A stretch of DNA of 17,289 nt from Treponema sp. (lineage in GTDB: Bacteria > Spirochaetota > Spirochaetia > Treponematales > Treponemataceae), in assembly GCA_017421145.1 (NCBI GenBank), contig JAFOTA010000214.1, positions 1-17,289 on the forward strand, in the 5' to 3' direction. This document shows, one piece after another, positions 1 to 7,032 of this stretch (its first letter is position 1; each line of letters opens with the position of its first letter). The notes beneath the pieces were generated by a model that worked only from the letters and a program-made list of their open reading frames with translations, searched no databases and was not told where the DNA came from. Position numbers and translations under genes: made by a program.

Positions 1-1
1 G

Positions 2-721
2 ACAGGAAGCTTTGTACCGTGCTCATCTGCAAGGCTCGGAATAGTCGACCGGATTTTCTGCCGTGTGGGAGCGAGCGACAACCTTGCGCGCGGTGAATCA
101 ACATTCCTTGTGGAGATGACGGAGACTGCCCACATCCTTAGGTCTGCCACCGAAAAATCACTTGTAATAATGGATGAAGTAGGCCGCGGAACAAGCACTG
201 AAGACGGTCTTTCAATAGCATGGGCGGTGAGCGAATACATTCTGGACAGGATAAAGGCTAAGACTCTTTTTGCGACCCACTACCACGAGCTTACAAGGAT
301 GGAGCATCCGTCGCTTAAAAAACTCTGCATGGCCGTTGATGAAAGGGGCGGAACGATATCGTTTTTGAGGAAAGTCATTTCAGGTGCGGCAGAAAACAGC
401 TACGGAATACACGTCGCATCTTTGGCAGGAGTGCCTCAGCCGGTGATTGACCGTGCGAAAGTGATTTTGGAGCGCATTCAAAAAGAGGCCGTCAGAAAAG
501 ATTCTGTTCCTGCATCCCCAGTTCCTGCTGAAAAGATTCCAGAAAATGAAAGCGTGAAAAAATCCCCGGAAGCTTCCCCGAAAGATTCATGGACAGGCGC
601 ATTGTTCAGTGACGAGGAAATGATATTGGAGGAAATCCTTTCGATGAACCTTGACGCAACCACCCCGATGCAGGCTTTGCAGGCGGTCGCAAGATGGAAG
701 AACACGCTCTCAGGAAGATAA
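2..721 (+). CDS. mutS: DNA mismatch repair protein MutS, C-terminal part (5' end outside window)
   Basis: MutS recognises mismatches and starts mismatch repair through its ABC-type ATPase. The frame is open from base 2, so the GTG at 65 is internal and not a start. The first visible residues read TGSFVP, followed by GIVDRIF and RVGASDNLARGESTF; this is the stretch just after the Walker A loop, which lies upstream of the window. Also visible are Walker B and the D-loop (VIMDEVGRGTST) and the switch segment TLFATHYHEL, then the helix-turn-helix dimer region (YGIHVASLAGVP). A lysine- and proline-rich linker leads to a C-terminal segment beginning GALFSDEE and ending in the usual TTPMQALQ helix. 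The ALF tripeptide may be a degenerate beta-clamp contact. About 239 residues are present, all in one intact frame. Identification is secure; completeness upstream cannot be judged. Confidence 0.97.
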   Translation, partial: TGSFVPCSSARLGIVDRIFCRVGASDNLARGESTFLVEMTETAHILRSATEKSLVIMDEVGRGTSTEDGLSIAWAVSEYILDRIKAKTLFATHYHELTRMEHPSLKKLCMAVDERGGTISFLRKVISGAAENSYGIHVASLAGVPQPVIDRAKVILERIQKEAVRKDSVPASPVPAEKIPENESVKKSPEASPKDSWTGALFSDEEMILEEILSMNLDATTPMQALQAVARWKNTLSGR

Positions 722-845
722 GTGTAAAAAATACAAAGTTTCCTTGAAAAAACTTAAAAAACTACTTATTTGGGTAGTGTTAAATTTTTTCAATAAGTAT
801 TATAAAGGGGAAAATGACAAAAATACAACTTTTAAGGAGGTTTGT

Positions 846-1229
846 ATGAAAGTATTCAGAAAAATTTTGCTTGCAGCCGCTCTCTTGCTGATTGCAAACG
901 TTGGAGCCTTTGCCGGTGGATCTGATTACGAACTTTGGGACTTGGGAGACATGTCTTTCCAGGAATTTTCCAATTATTTCCAGAAAGCATATTCCAGCGC
1001 AAACGGTGCCGATGAAATTGCCGAAGAACTTTTCAACGGTGAATTCGATCTCAAGGCATTGGACTCATCTGAGATTGACGACTATATCTATGGATTGCTC
1101 GGATCTCTGAAAAAGGAAAGCAGCGGTCAGCCAAAGAACGAAGTACTGGCCATCACCGACGGTGATTTTCTGATTATCGTCCACAATTCTTGGGCGGACT
1201 ACTGCTGGTACCCATTCCAGATGTACTAA
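846..1229 (+). CDS. Small exported acidic protein, function unknown
   Basis: This is a 127-residue protein with a clear signal peptide: basic N-terminus MKVFRK, hydrophobic core, probable cleavage after AFA at about residue 23. The mature part is acidic and aromatic-rich, contains LGDMSFQEFSNYF near its start, and has a hydrophobic strand (VLAITDGDFLIIVHN) near its end. No known domain is recognised. The ATG at 846 is chosen because an ideal AAGGAGG ribosome binding site lies at 834-840; the same frame is open further upstream but would bury the signal peptide. The next gene begins 33 bases after the stop and has a similar design (signal peptide, then an LG-x-(M/L)-S motif followed by an aromatic and acidic segment). 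The two could be diverged paralogues in one transcript ending at the terminator near 1803. Periplasmic or secreted location is inferred. Confidence 0.85.
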   Translation: MKVFRKILLAAALLLIANVGAFAGGSDYELWDLGDMSFQEFSNYFQKAYSSANGADEIAEELFNGEFDLKALDSSEIDDYIYGLLGSLKKESSGQPKNEVLAITDGDFLIIVHNSWADYCWYPFQMY

Positions 1230-1262
1230 AAAAATTCTGCAACATAGAAGAAGGTAAAAATA

Positions 1263-1718
1263 ATGAAAAAATTTATTGCACTTGCTGTCGCGCTTGTAAT
1301 CGGTTCAATGTCTGCATTCGCACATGATTTCACTGATGATGACATTGATATTTTTCAGGTGAATGAACTCGGCACTCTCTCATCAAAGCAGTTCGATGCC
1401 ATTTGGGGAGATGACGGCTCCGAATTCTTCGAGTACATTGATGAAGCCATGGAAGAACGTGGTTATGGTGACGTTGATTACGATTATCTTGATGACGAAG
1501 ATTTTGAAGAAATTGACCAGGAAGCTATCGATTTCGCACAGTCCGTGCTTAAGAGAATGAAGATCAAGAGCGGCGTTTATGTCTGCATAATCACACCTGA
1601 TTTTCTTGACGGCACTTGGGCAGATGAGTTTTTCGGCTGGGTTTTCGTTGCGAACGTGAACAAGTCAAATATTACGGACATCGGAATTTTCGTAATGGAC
1701 TATGACACAAGTGACTAG
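1263..1718 (+). CDS. Small exported acidic protein, probable paralogue of the preceding gene
   Basis: This 151-residue protein starts with a signal peptide (MKKFIALAVALVIGSMSAFA, cleavage probably after residue 20). The mature part is very rich in Asp and Glu, especially between residues 55 and 90, and ends in a mostly hydrophobic beta-like segment (VYVCIITPDF, WVFVANV). The motif ELGTLSSKQF near the start of the mature chain parallels LGDMSFQEF in the upstream neighbour, and both end with a strand-rich part containing an isolated Trp and Asp; a shared origin is likely but unproven. An AAGG ribosome binding site sits at 1251-1256. The gene is probably co-transcribed with its neighbour. No enzymatic motif is visible. 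Function is unknown; an envelope or secreted role is inferred from the signal peptide only. Confidence 0.85.
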   Translation: MKKFIALAVALVIGSMSAFAHDFTDDDIDIFQVNELGTLSSKQFDAIWGDDGSEFFEYIDEAMEERGYGDVDYDYLDDEDFEEIDQEAIDFAQSVLKRMKIKSGVYVCIITPDFLDGTWADEFFGWVFVANVNKSNITDIGIFVMDYDTSD

Positions 1719-1727
1719 GGTACCGCG

Positions 1728-1763
1728 TAAAAAATAGTTTAAAAAATAGTTTTAAAAAAGTTT
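1728..1763 (+). repeat. AT-rich 12-base tandem repeat
   Basis: TAAAAAATAGTT occurs twice in direct succession (1728-1739, 1740-1751), followed by a degenerate third copy up to 1763. It lies between the stop of the second small exported gene and the terminator at 1803. It may simply be A-tract DNA or may sit upstream of a short transcript ending at that terminator; the sequence does not decide. Confidence 0.5.
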
Positions 1764-1802
1764 AAGCTCTTATGTCTTATGATTGAAGGCATTTGAATCC
1801 GT

Positions 1803-1834
1803 TCCCCGATGTATCATGCACCGGGGATTTTTTT
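1803..1834 (+). terminator. Intrinsic terminator after the two small exported genes
   Basis: A TCCCCG/CGGGGA stem (1803-1808 with 1822-1827) closes a 13-base loop and is followed directly by a run of seven T. It lies 85 bases after the stop at 1718. The long leader before it leaves room for a short 3' UTR RNA. Confidence 0.8.
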
Positions 1835-1921
1835 CTTCCGAAAGCACTGATGCCGCGCCTTTGCAAAAAAATGCAGGAAAATCAACAAGAAAAATCAACG
1901 GTTCCATTATTTCAGGTTTTG

Positions 1922-1930
1922 TGCTATAAT
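1922..1930 (+). promoter_or_regulatory. Extended -10 promoter for the aldolase fusion gene
   Basis: TGCTATAAT is a perfect extended -10 element (TG, one base, TATAAT). No good -35 is present at the usual distance (TTCCAT at 1902-1907), which is typical of extended -10 promoters. Transcription would start near 1937, giving a leader of about 25-30 bases. Confidence 0.7.
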
Positions 1931-1960
1931 ATTAGACCGTAGCATTTTGGGTGGGGATTT

Positions 1961-3532
1961 GTGATTATGAATAAAGTTAAGCTCTTGGACTGCACGCTCA
2001 GGGACGGGGGGTATCTGAACGACTGGAATTTCGGTAAAAAAGCCATAAAGGGAACGGCCGAAAGAATTGCCCAGACAGGCGTTGAATTTTTTGAAATCGG
2101 ATTTATAAAGGAAGTTCCTTTCGATGAAAACAGGACGGTTTTTCCTTCCGTAGAAAGCATAGTTCCGTTCATCACTCCGAAATCACCTTCAATGACCTAT
2201 CTCGGTATGATTGACTGCAAATGTCCTCCGCCGCTTGATTCAATCCCGGACTATGACGGCACTTCCGTTGACGGGCTGCGCGTTATTTTCAAAAAAGACA
2301 GGATCGATTTTGCCTACGACTATTGCCGTGAAATCAAAAAGAAAGGATACAAGCTTTTCGTCCAGTTCGTCGGCACTGATTCATATTCGGACATAGAATT
2401 TGTTGAGACCATACAGAAGTTCAATTCCATAATGCCTTATGCAATGTCCATCGTGGACACTTTCGGAACGATCAAGCGCAAGCAGTTTTTGCGCCTGGTC
2501 TATCTTGCCGACAACAATATGGAAAAAAACATAACGTTGGGTTATCATGCGCACAACAATCTCCAGCAGGCATTCGGTAATGCAGTGACCATGGTGGAGA
2601 TGAACCTGAACCGCGAAATCTGCATTGATGCCTGTGTGTTCGGAATGGGGCGTGGTGCCGGAAACCTGAATCTGGAGCTTTTCGCCGACCACATGAACGA
2701 AAACTACGGGACCGGCTACAAGATAGAACCGATGCTCGAAATCATGGACGACTATCTTAACGAAATCTACAGCAGAAGATTCTGGGGCTACTGTCTTCCA
2801 TATTATCTTTCAGCAACGAACGGCTGCCATCCGAACTACGCAATCTACCTTGAGGAAAAGCACTCTCTCACGGAAAAAAACTTCAACGAAATCCTCAGAT
2901 CAATACCGCCTAAAAACCGCAGGAACTATAAAAAAGAAGATGCCGAAAAATTTTACAAGCAATATATGGATCAGTATGTCGATGACAGGGGAGCGGTCGA
3001 AAAACTTAAGGAATCTTTCTTCGGAAAAGACGTCCTTTTGATTGCCCCGGGCATGTCGATTGTGCGTGAAAAAGAAAAGATCAAATCTTTCATCAAGGAG
3101 AAAAATCCTGTTACGGTTGCGGTGAACTGCATTCCTCCAGATTACGGATACGATTTTGTATTCAGCAGCAACATGAGGCGTTACGGCGACATCCGTGATG
3201 AAAGCGGCGCAAAAAGAATTGTCACTTCAAACATGAAGGATCTTGAAGGTTGGGACTATATGCTCAATTTCAATTCCTACGCTTTGTCCGAACCAGACCT
3301 CATCGACAATTCCGGGCTTATGTTCCTGAATTTCCTGAGCCAGGTGATGCCGTCCGAAGTCTATATAGCCGGTATGGACGGATATTCAACTGAGGGAAAC
3401 TATTTCAAGCAGTCCGCGGATTACGACAGCAACACTTTCCACCGCCGGAACGAGCAGATTCAGAAAAAGCTTTCCGAAATGGCAAAGACCATGAAAATCA
3501 GCATGATTACGGAGAGCATATACAAGCTGTAG
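1961..3532 (+). CDS. DRE-TIM (HMGL-like) aldolase fused to a Rossmann-like C-terminal domain
   Basis: The N-terminal 300 residues form an HMGL-like TIM barrel of the 4-hydroxy-2-oxovalerate aldolase/isopropylmalate synthase superfamily. Visible are the signature LLDCTLRDGG (residues 8-17, with the metal-ligand Asp and the catalytic Arg), the two-histidine metal site GYHAHNN (194-200) and the glycine-rich GMGRGAGNLNLEL (228-240). From about residue 355 a second domain begins with VLLIAPGMSI and later has VYIAGMDGYS (467-475); this pattern resembles the DUF115/sialyltransferase-like Rossmann domains found with surface-glycan genes, a resemblance judged by eye only. Divalent-metal-dependent C-C bond cleavage or formation on a 2-oxo acid is expected from the family; the substrate is unknown. 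The start is GTG at 1961 (GGTGG at 1950-1954) or ATG at 1967. The gene stands alone, has its own promoter and ends 9 bp from the convergent OLD gene. Confidence 0.88.
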   Translation: MIMNKVKLLDCTLRDGGYLNDWNFGKKAIKGTAERIAQTGVEFFEIGFIKEVPFDENRTVFPSVESIVPFITPKSPSMTYLGMIDCKCPPPLDSIPDYDGTSVDGLRVIFKKDRIDFAYDYCREIKKKGYKLFVQFVGTDSYSDIEFVETIQKFNSIMPYAMSIVDTFGTIKRKQFLRLVYLADNNMEKNITLGYHAHNNLQQAFGNAVTMVEMNLNREICIDACVFGMGRGAGNLNLELFADHMNENYGTGYKIEPMLEIMDDYLNEIYSRRFWGYCLPYYLSATNGCHPNYAIYLEEKHSLTEKNFNEILRSIPPKNRRNYKKEDAEKFYKQYMDQYVDDRGAVEKLKESFFGKDVLLIAPGMSIVREKEKIKSFIKEKNPVTVAVNCIPPDYGYDFVFSSNMRRYGDIRDESGAKRIVTSNMKDLEGWDYMLNFNSYALSEPDLIDNSGLMFLNFLSQVMPSEVYIAGMDGYSTEGNYFKQSADYDSNTFHRRNEQIQKKLSEMAKTMKISMITESIYKL

Positions 3533-3541
3533 CCGGAACGT

Positions 3542-5122
3542 TCATTTTGCGGCCTTGGACAAAATTTCAATCAGATCCTCGTATTTTTTGAGCACCGTTT
3601 TTTTGTGCGCGCCCTGTATGAAATCAAGCTCGCTTCTGAAAAGACGGTCTTTTGCTGAAACCGGCATGAAAAGAATCTTCGTCTGCGTGTAGTAATGCTC
3701 AATGCATCCTTTCGGAAGTATGTAGACCCTGGCTGCTTCTGCCGCCGCAAGTACAAGCGCGTAAAGGTTTTTTATGACGGGTATTTCAGACGCTGGTTTC
3801 GGAGGCAGATTTTTTTCAAGGAAGTCCTGAAGCATGATGATTCCCTGGAGCATAACCGTTTTGTATGTATCGACCGTCTGTGCGTTCTCATGTTTTTCTT
3901 CAAGAGCCTGAAGCTTCTGCAAAAAGATTTCAAGAATCTGTATGTCTTTTTTTTCGGCCTGTCTTTCCGCCTTTTTTTTGATTTCCTGAAGATTCATTTC
4001 CTTTATGGCATTCCCTGTGTCGATCACCTTGCGCTCAAGCTTGTATATCAGTTTTCCAAGGCTGATTTTCTGATCCTTTTCTTTTTGAGTGAAAATCGAA
4101 TCGTAAAAATTCGCCTGCTTTTCTTTCTGTTTTTCAAGCCAGCTGCAGACCCTGTCATCTTCGCCGAACACATCGCGCAGTTTTCCGCTGAAAAGTGAGT
4201 CAAGGTCCGTGATGATCCTTCCGTTAGTTCCGAGAAGCGAGCATACCTTGCAGAAAACCCCAAGCTCATCTTTTCCGCCCACGTCGATTATGCCTGTGCC
4301 TGCCGTTGTGTATCCGTCGTCAACGAAGGGCAGGAGATAAGTGAACATCTGCTGGTCAGTGTATCCTTCCACGAAAATCTGGTTGTCTGAAAAAAAGAAC
4401 TGCTTGTGGTAGGTGTTGAACCGGGGCAGAAAACGCCTGAAAAGTCCGTCGTCATCGTAGGAAAGCTTTTCTATGCTGGTCGGGACTTTGTTTATGTGGC
4501 AGACTATTACGCCCGTCAAATCTTCCGGACTGCGCAAATCGATGAAAAACGGGGAGTGGGAAATCAGGAAGAACATTTTCCTTGATGAGGCGCTTATTTC
4601 CTTTCTGATTTCATTCATGAAAAAACTCTGGAACTGGGGGTGCAGGTGAAGCTCCGGTTCATCGAAGAAAATGCATTCACCAAGGCTCTTCGATGATTTT
4701 TTCTGGTAAAGGTTTATCAAAAGCAGGATTATTTCTTTCAGTCCGTGGCATTCCGCGTCCTCAAGCATGTATTCCACGTTCCATGCCTTGTTTTCGACTA
4801 TCGGTATGGGGTTTCCGTTTATATCTTCTATAAATGTTATGGATTTTCCGAACATGTTCGAAAGCACGGTCTCAATTTTACCGCGTATCCTGGCGTTTGA
4901 TTTCAGGACCTCCATTTGTTCCTGCCGGTTTTCCCTGTCTGATTTTATGAAGCGGACGGAATATCCATTTTCTTCGAACTGCTTTGCCAGCCCTTGTGCG
5001 AGCAATGTTTTTCCCGAGCCGTTGGGACCCACGATCAGATTGATCCGTGACCAGTGAGATTTTTTGAAAACTGCCTTGCCCCAAAGAAATGGGATTTTTA
5101 TCTTCGCCTCAAATTCCGTCAT
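3542..5122 (-). CDS. OLD-family ATPase with TOPRIM nuclease domain
   Basis: This 526-residue protein combines an ABC/SMC-like ATPase with a TOPRIM domain, the layout of OLD (overcoming lysogenization defect) nucleases. In order: Walker A GPNGSGKT (32-39), Walker B CIFFDEPELHLHP (150-162, D154/E155), H-loop ISHSP (187-191), then TOPRIM motifs IFVEGYTD (249-256, metal-binding E252), VGGKDELG (281-288) and the acidic pair TDLD (305-308). A Lys/Glu-rich segment, probably coiled coil, spans about 325-420. Start ATG at 5122 follows an AAGGGAA ribosome binding site. OLD nucleases act on DNA and several serve in phage defence (P2 Old, Gabija GajA, PARIS AriA); all key residues are intact here. No UvrD-like GajB, AriB-like partner or reverse transcriptase lies next to it, so it looks like a solitary class 1 OLD protein. 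A DNA-repair role is the main alternative to defence. Confidence 0.88.
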   Translation of the reverse strand: MTEFEAKIKIPFLWGKAVFKKSHWSRINLIVGPNGSGKTLLAQGLAKQFEENGYSVRFIKSDRENRQEQMEVLKSNARIRGKIETVLSNMFGKSITFIEDINGNPIPIVENKAWNVEYMLEDAECHGLKEIILLLINLYQKKSSKSLGECIFFDEPELHLHPQFQSFFMNEIRKEISASSRKMFFLISHSPFFIDLRSPEDLTGVIVCHINKVPTSIEKLSYDDDGLFRRFLPRFNTYHKQFFFSDNQIFVEGYTDQQMFTYLLPFVDDGYTTAGTGIIDVGGKDELGVFCKVCSLLGTNGRIITDLDSLFSGKLRDVFGEDDRVCSWLEKQKEKQANFYDSIFTQKEKDQKISLGKLIYKLERKVIDTGNAIKEMNLQEIKKKAERQAEKKDIQILEIFLQKLQALEEKHENAQTVDTYKTVMLQGIIMLQDFLEKNLPPKPASEIPVIKNLYALVLAAAEAARVYILPKGCIEHYYTQTKILFMPVSAKDRLFRSELDFIQGAHKKTVLKKYEDLIEILSKAAK

Positions 5123-5140
5123 ATTTGTTCCCTTTGTTTA

Positions 5141-5168
5141 ATTTTAAGTTAATCCGATGAAAAAACAA
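5141..5168 (-). promoter_or_regulatory. Probable promoter of the OLD gene
   Basis: On the minus strand TTGTTT (5168-5163) and TAAAAT (5146-5141) are separated by 16 bases. Transcription would start about 10 bases upstream of the AAGGGAA ribosome binding site. Both boxes are imperfect and the surroundings are AT-rich, so this is a moderate call. Confidence 0.4.
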
Positions 5169-5238
5169 GTCTTTTTTTTTGAAAATACATTTCTGAAAAT
5201 CATGCAAACCGTGCGCTAGGTTTTGGACTTTTATACCC

Positions 5239-5267
5239 TATACATTAAATGAAAAAGACTGTATACT
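5239..5267 (+). promoter_or_regulatory. Probable promoter of the RNA helicase gene
   Basis: TATACA (5239-5244) and TATACT (5262-5267) are spaced 17 bases apart. A start near 5274 gives a leader of about 70 bases, which includes a short hairpin (AGCCG 5306-5310 with CGGCT 5317-5321) upstream of the ribosome binding site. Structured leaders are common on cold-inducible DEAD-box genes, but cold control is only a guess here. TTGGAC at 5223 is a rival -35 without a good -10. Confidence 0.4.
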
Positions 5268-5344
5268 TTACGGAAAGCGTTGGTGCGCTTTTGATTTGCC
5301 GAAACAGCCGGATCAGCGGCTAGTACATATACATAGGAATGGAA

Positions 5345-6994
5345 ATGGAATTTAAAGAATTTACTTTGCAGGAGCAGCTTCAGCAGGGGATTGAGGCTGC
5401 CGGTTACGTAACCTGCACTCCGGTTCAGGAACAGGTCTTGCAGAATTCCCTTGAGGGACGTGACTTGTACGTTCAGTCACAGACAGGGACGGGAAAAACC
5501 GCCGCATATCTTGTTTCCGTGGTTCAGGAGCTTTTGAGCCGCGGTGAAGTTTCAGGCAAAAAGGCTTTGGTCATGGTGCCGACCAGGGAACTTGCGGTTC
5601 AGGTTCAGGAAGAAGCGGAAAAACTCTGCCGTTTCACGAAGCTCAAGTGCGCGAGCTTTTATGGCGGCGTAGGCTATGACAAGCAGATAAGCACCCTTAA
5701 ATCGGGCGTTGACATAATAATCGGAACGCCGGGACGTGTCATTGATCTGAACCAGGGCGGACAGATGGATTTGAGCGCGGTTGCTTTCCTTGTTATTGAT
5801 GAAGCTGACCGTATGTTCGACATGGGTTTCTATCCCGACCTCCGCACATTGATAAAGGTACTTCCGGTTTCTGAAAAAAGGCAGACCATGCTTTTCAGCG
5901 CAACGCTCAACTCATACGTAAAGAACCTTGCATGGGAATATACACGGAATCCGGCTGAAATAACCATTGCGGCGGAAAACATCACGGTTGACGAAATCGA
6001 CCAGCTGCTCCTGCATGTTTCAAGCGACAGCAAGATGAAGCTCCTTCTCGGCATAATCCAGCGCGACAAGCCCGAAAGCCTGATTATTTTCTGCAACACC
6101 AAGAGAAGCTGCGAAGTTATAGCCAAGCGCCTCAGGTACAACGGATTTGAAACGGAATTCATAATCGGTGACCTTCCGCAGAAAAAGCGTCTTGAAATAA
6201 TGGACAAATTCAAGTCGGGAAAAGTCAAGTGCCTTGTAGCCACAGACGTTGCAGCCCGTGGAATCGACGTGAACGACCTTGCCATGGTCATAAACTATGA
6301 CCTTCCTAATGAAGCCGAAAATTATGTCCACAGAATCGGCCGTACTGCCAGAGCCGGAAAATCTGGAAAGGCATACACATTCTGTTCGGAGCAGGACGTT
6401 TACAGCCTTCCTCCCATTGAACGTTATGTCGGAAAACAGATTCCGTCGCAGGTCGCAGAGGAAAGCATGATGGCCGAAGACAAGTCTGCCGGAGTCTATA
6501 TCCGCACGGACAACTACCGCGAGGAATACAACGACAAAAGCGAATATGGAAGAAAAAAGCAGTCCGAATACGAAAGACGCAGCGGTGCTCATTCATCTGG
6601 TCCAAGAAAATCTGGCAAGGGAAGGGGACGCTACTCTTCAAGGAACGAAAGCGCGGCCAAAGAATACAGAAGGGACCGCCGTGTGTTCAGCAAGGAAGAA
6701 GAAGAAGCGCTGGCAACCATGTCCACTGACGAGCGCATGAAGCTTTACCGTGAAAAGTTCGCTCCGAAATCAACAGGGCAGCGTCCGAATGCGGGTGGAA
6801 AAAACTATTCCGAAAACAAGGGTAAAAAATCAACTGGAAAGAAAAATGCCGGAAGAAAAACCCAGGGACAGGTTAAAGGAAAGACGGGCGCAGGAAACGG
6901 CACTCCGGCAGTCCAGTCACAGCAGAAAAAAGTACAGAAAAAGCAGGGCAAGGGATTGTTCTCAAAAATCAAGTCCCTGTTCGGAAAAAAATAG
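5345..6994 (+). CDS. DEAD-box ATP-dependent RNA helicase
   Basis: This is a complete DEAD-box helicase that unwinds or remodels RNA using ATP. Positions below count from the second Met. The core carries the Q motif (TPVQEQ, about 25-30), motif I SQTGTGKT (45-52), Ia PTRELA (79-84), Ib TPGR (128-131), II VIDEAD (150-155), III SAT (185-187), IV LIIFCNTK (246-253), V ATDVAARGID (299-308) and VI HRIGRTARAG (329-338). After about residue 375 the protein turns into a long basic, low-complexity tail rich in Gly, Ser, Lys and Arg, typical of nonspecific RNA-binding extensions. It ends with GKGLFSKIKSLFGKK, a probable amphipathic helix. ATG 5345 is preferred because the AGGA at 5335-5338 is 6 bases upstream; it directly abuts ATG 5339, too close to serve it. 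The ABC-F gene starts 38 bases after the stop, so co-transcription is likely. Confidence 0.96.
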   Translation: MEFKEFTLQEQLQQGIEAAGYVTCTPVQEQVLQNSLEGRDLYVQSQTGTGKTAAYLVSVVQELLSRGEVSGKKALVMVPTRELAVQVQEEAEKLCRFTKLKCASFYGGVGYDKQISTLKSGVDIIIGTPGRVIDLNQGGQMDLSAVAFLVIDEADRMFDMGFYPDLRTLIKVLPVSEKRQTMLFSATLNSYVKNLAWEYTRNPAEITIAAENITVDEIDQLLLHVSSDSKMKLLLGIIQRDKPESLIIFCNTKRSCEVIAKRLRYNGFETEFIIGDLPQKKRLEIMDKFKSGKVKCLVATDVAARGIDVNDLAMVINYDLPNEAENYVHRIGRTARAGKSGKAYTFCSEQDVYSLPPIERYVGKQIPSQVAEESMMAEDKSAGVYIRTDNYREEYNDKSEYGRKKQSEYERRSGAHSSGPRKSGKGRGRYSSRNESAAKEYRRDRRVFSKEEEEALATMSTDERMKLYREKFAPKSTGQRPNAGGKNYSENKGKKSTGKKNAGRKTQGQVKGKTGAGNGTPAVQSQQKKVQKKQGKGLFSKIKSLFGKK

Positions 6995-7032
6995 AGGATG
7001 TCCCGGTAAACAGGAGTCCGTGAGGTGAAAAA

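Noticed and set aside
65..67. GTG at 65 as a start for a 218-residue MutS-like protein
   Set aside because: The frame continues upstream to base 2 with recognisable MutS sequence (TGSFVP, GIVDRIF), so the GTG is an internal Val codon.
755..790. Hairpin ACTAC/GTAGT (761-765, 774-778) with a later T run as a mutS terminator
   Set aside because: The stem is only 5 bp and the T run starts 6 bases after it; too weak to call.
775..803. TATTAT at 798-803 as the -10 for the first small exported gene
   Set aside because: No -35 stands at the right distance, and the stretch is so AT-rich that such a hexamer is expected by chance.
3695..4198. Plus-strand 167-residue reading frame inside the OLD gene
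   Set aside because: It is the antisense shadow of a well-supported coding region; composition is Phe/Leu-rich and it has no motif.
3542..6994. Gabija-type defence pair (OLD nuclease plus helicase)
   Set aside because: The neighbouring helicase is a DEAD-box RNA helicase on the opposite strand, not a UvrD-like GajB, and the genes diverge.
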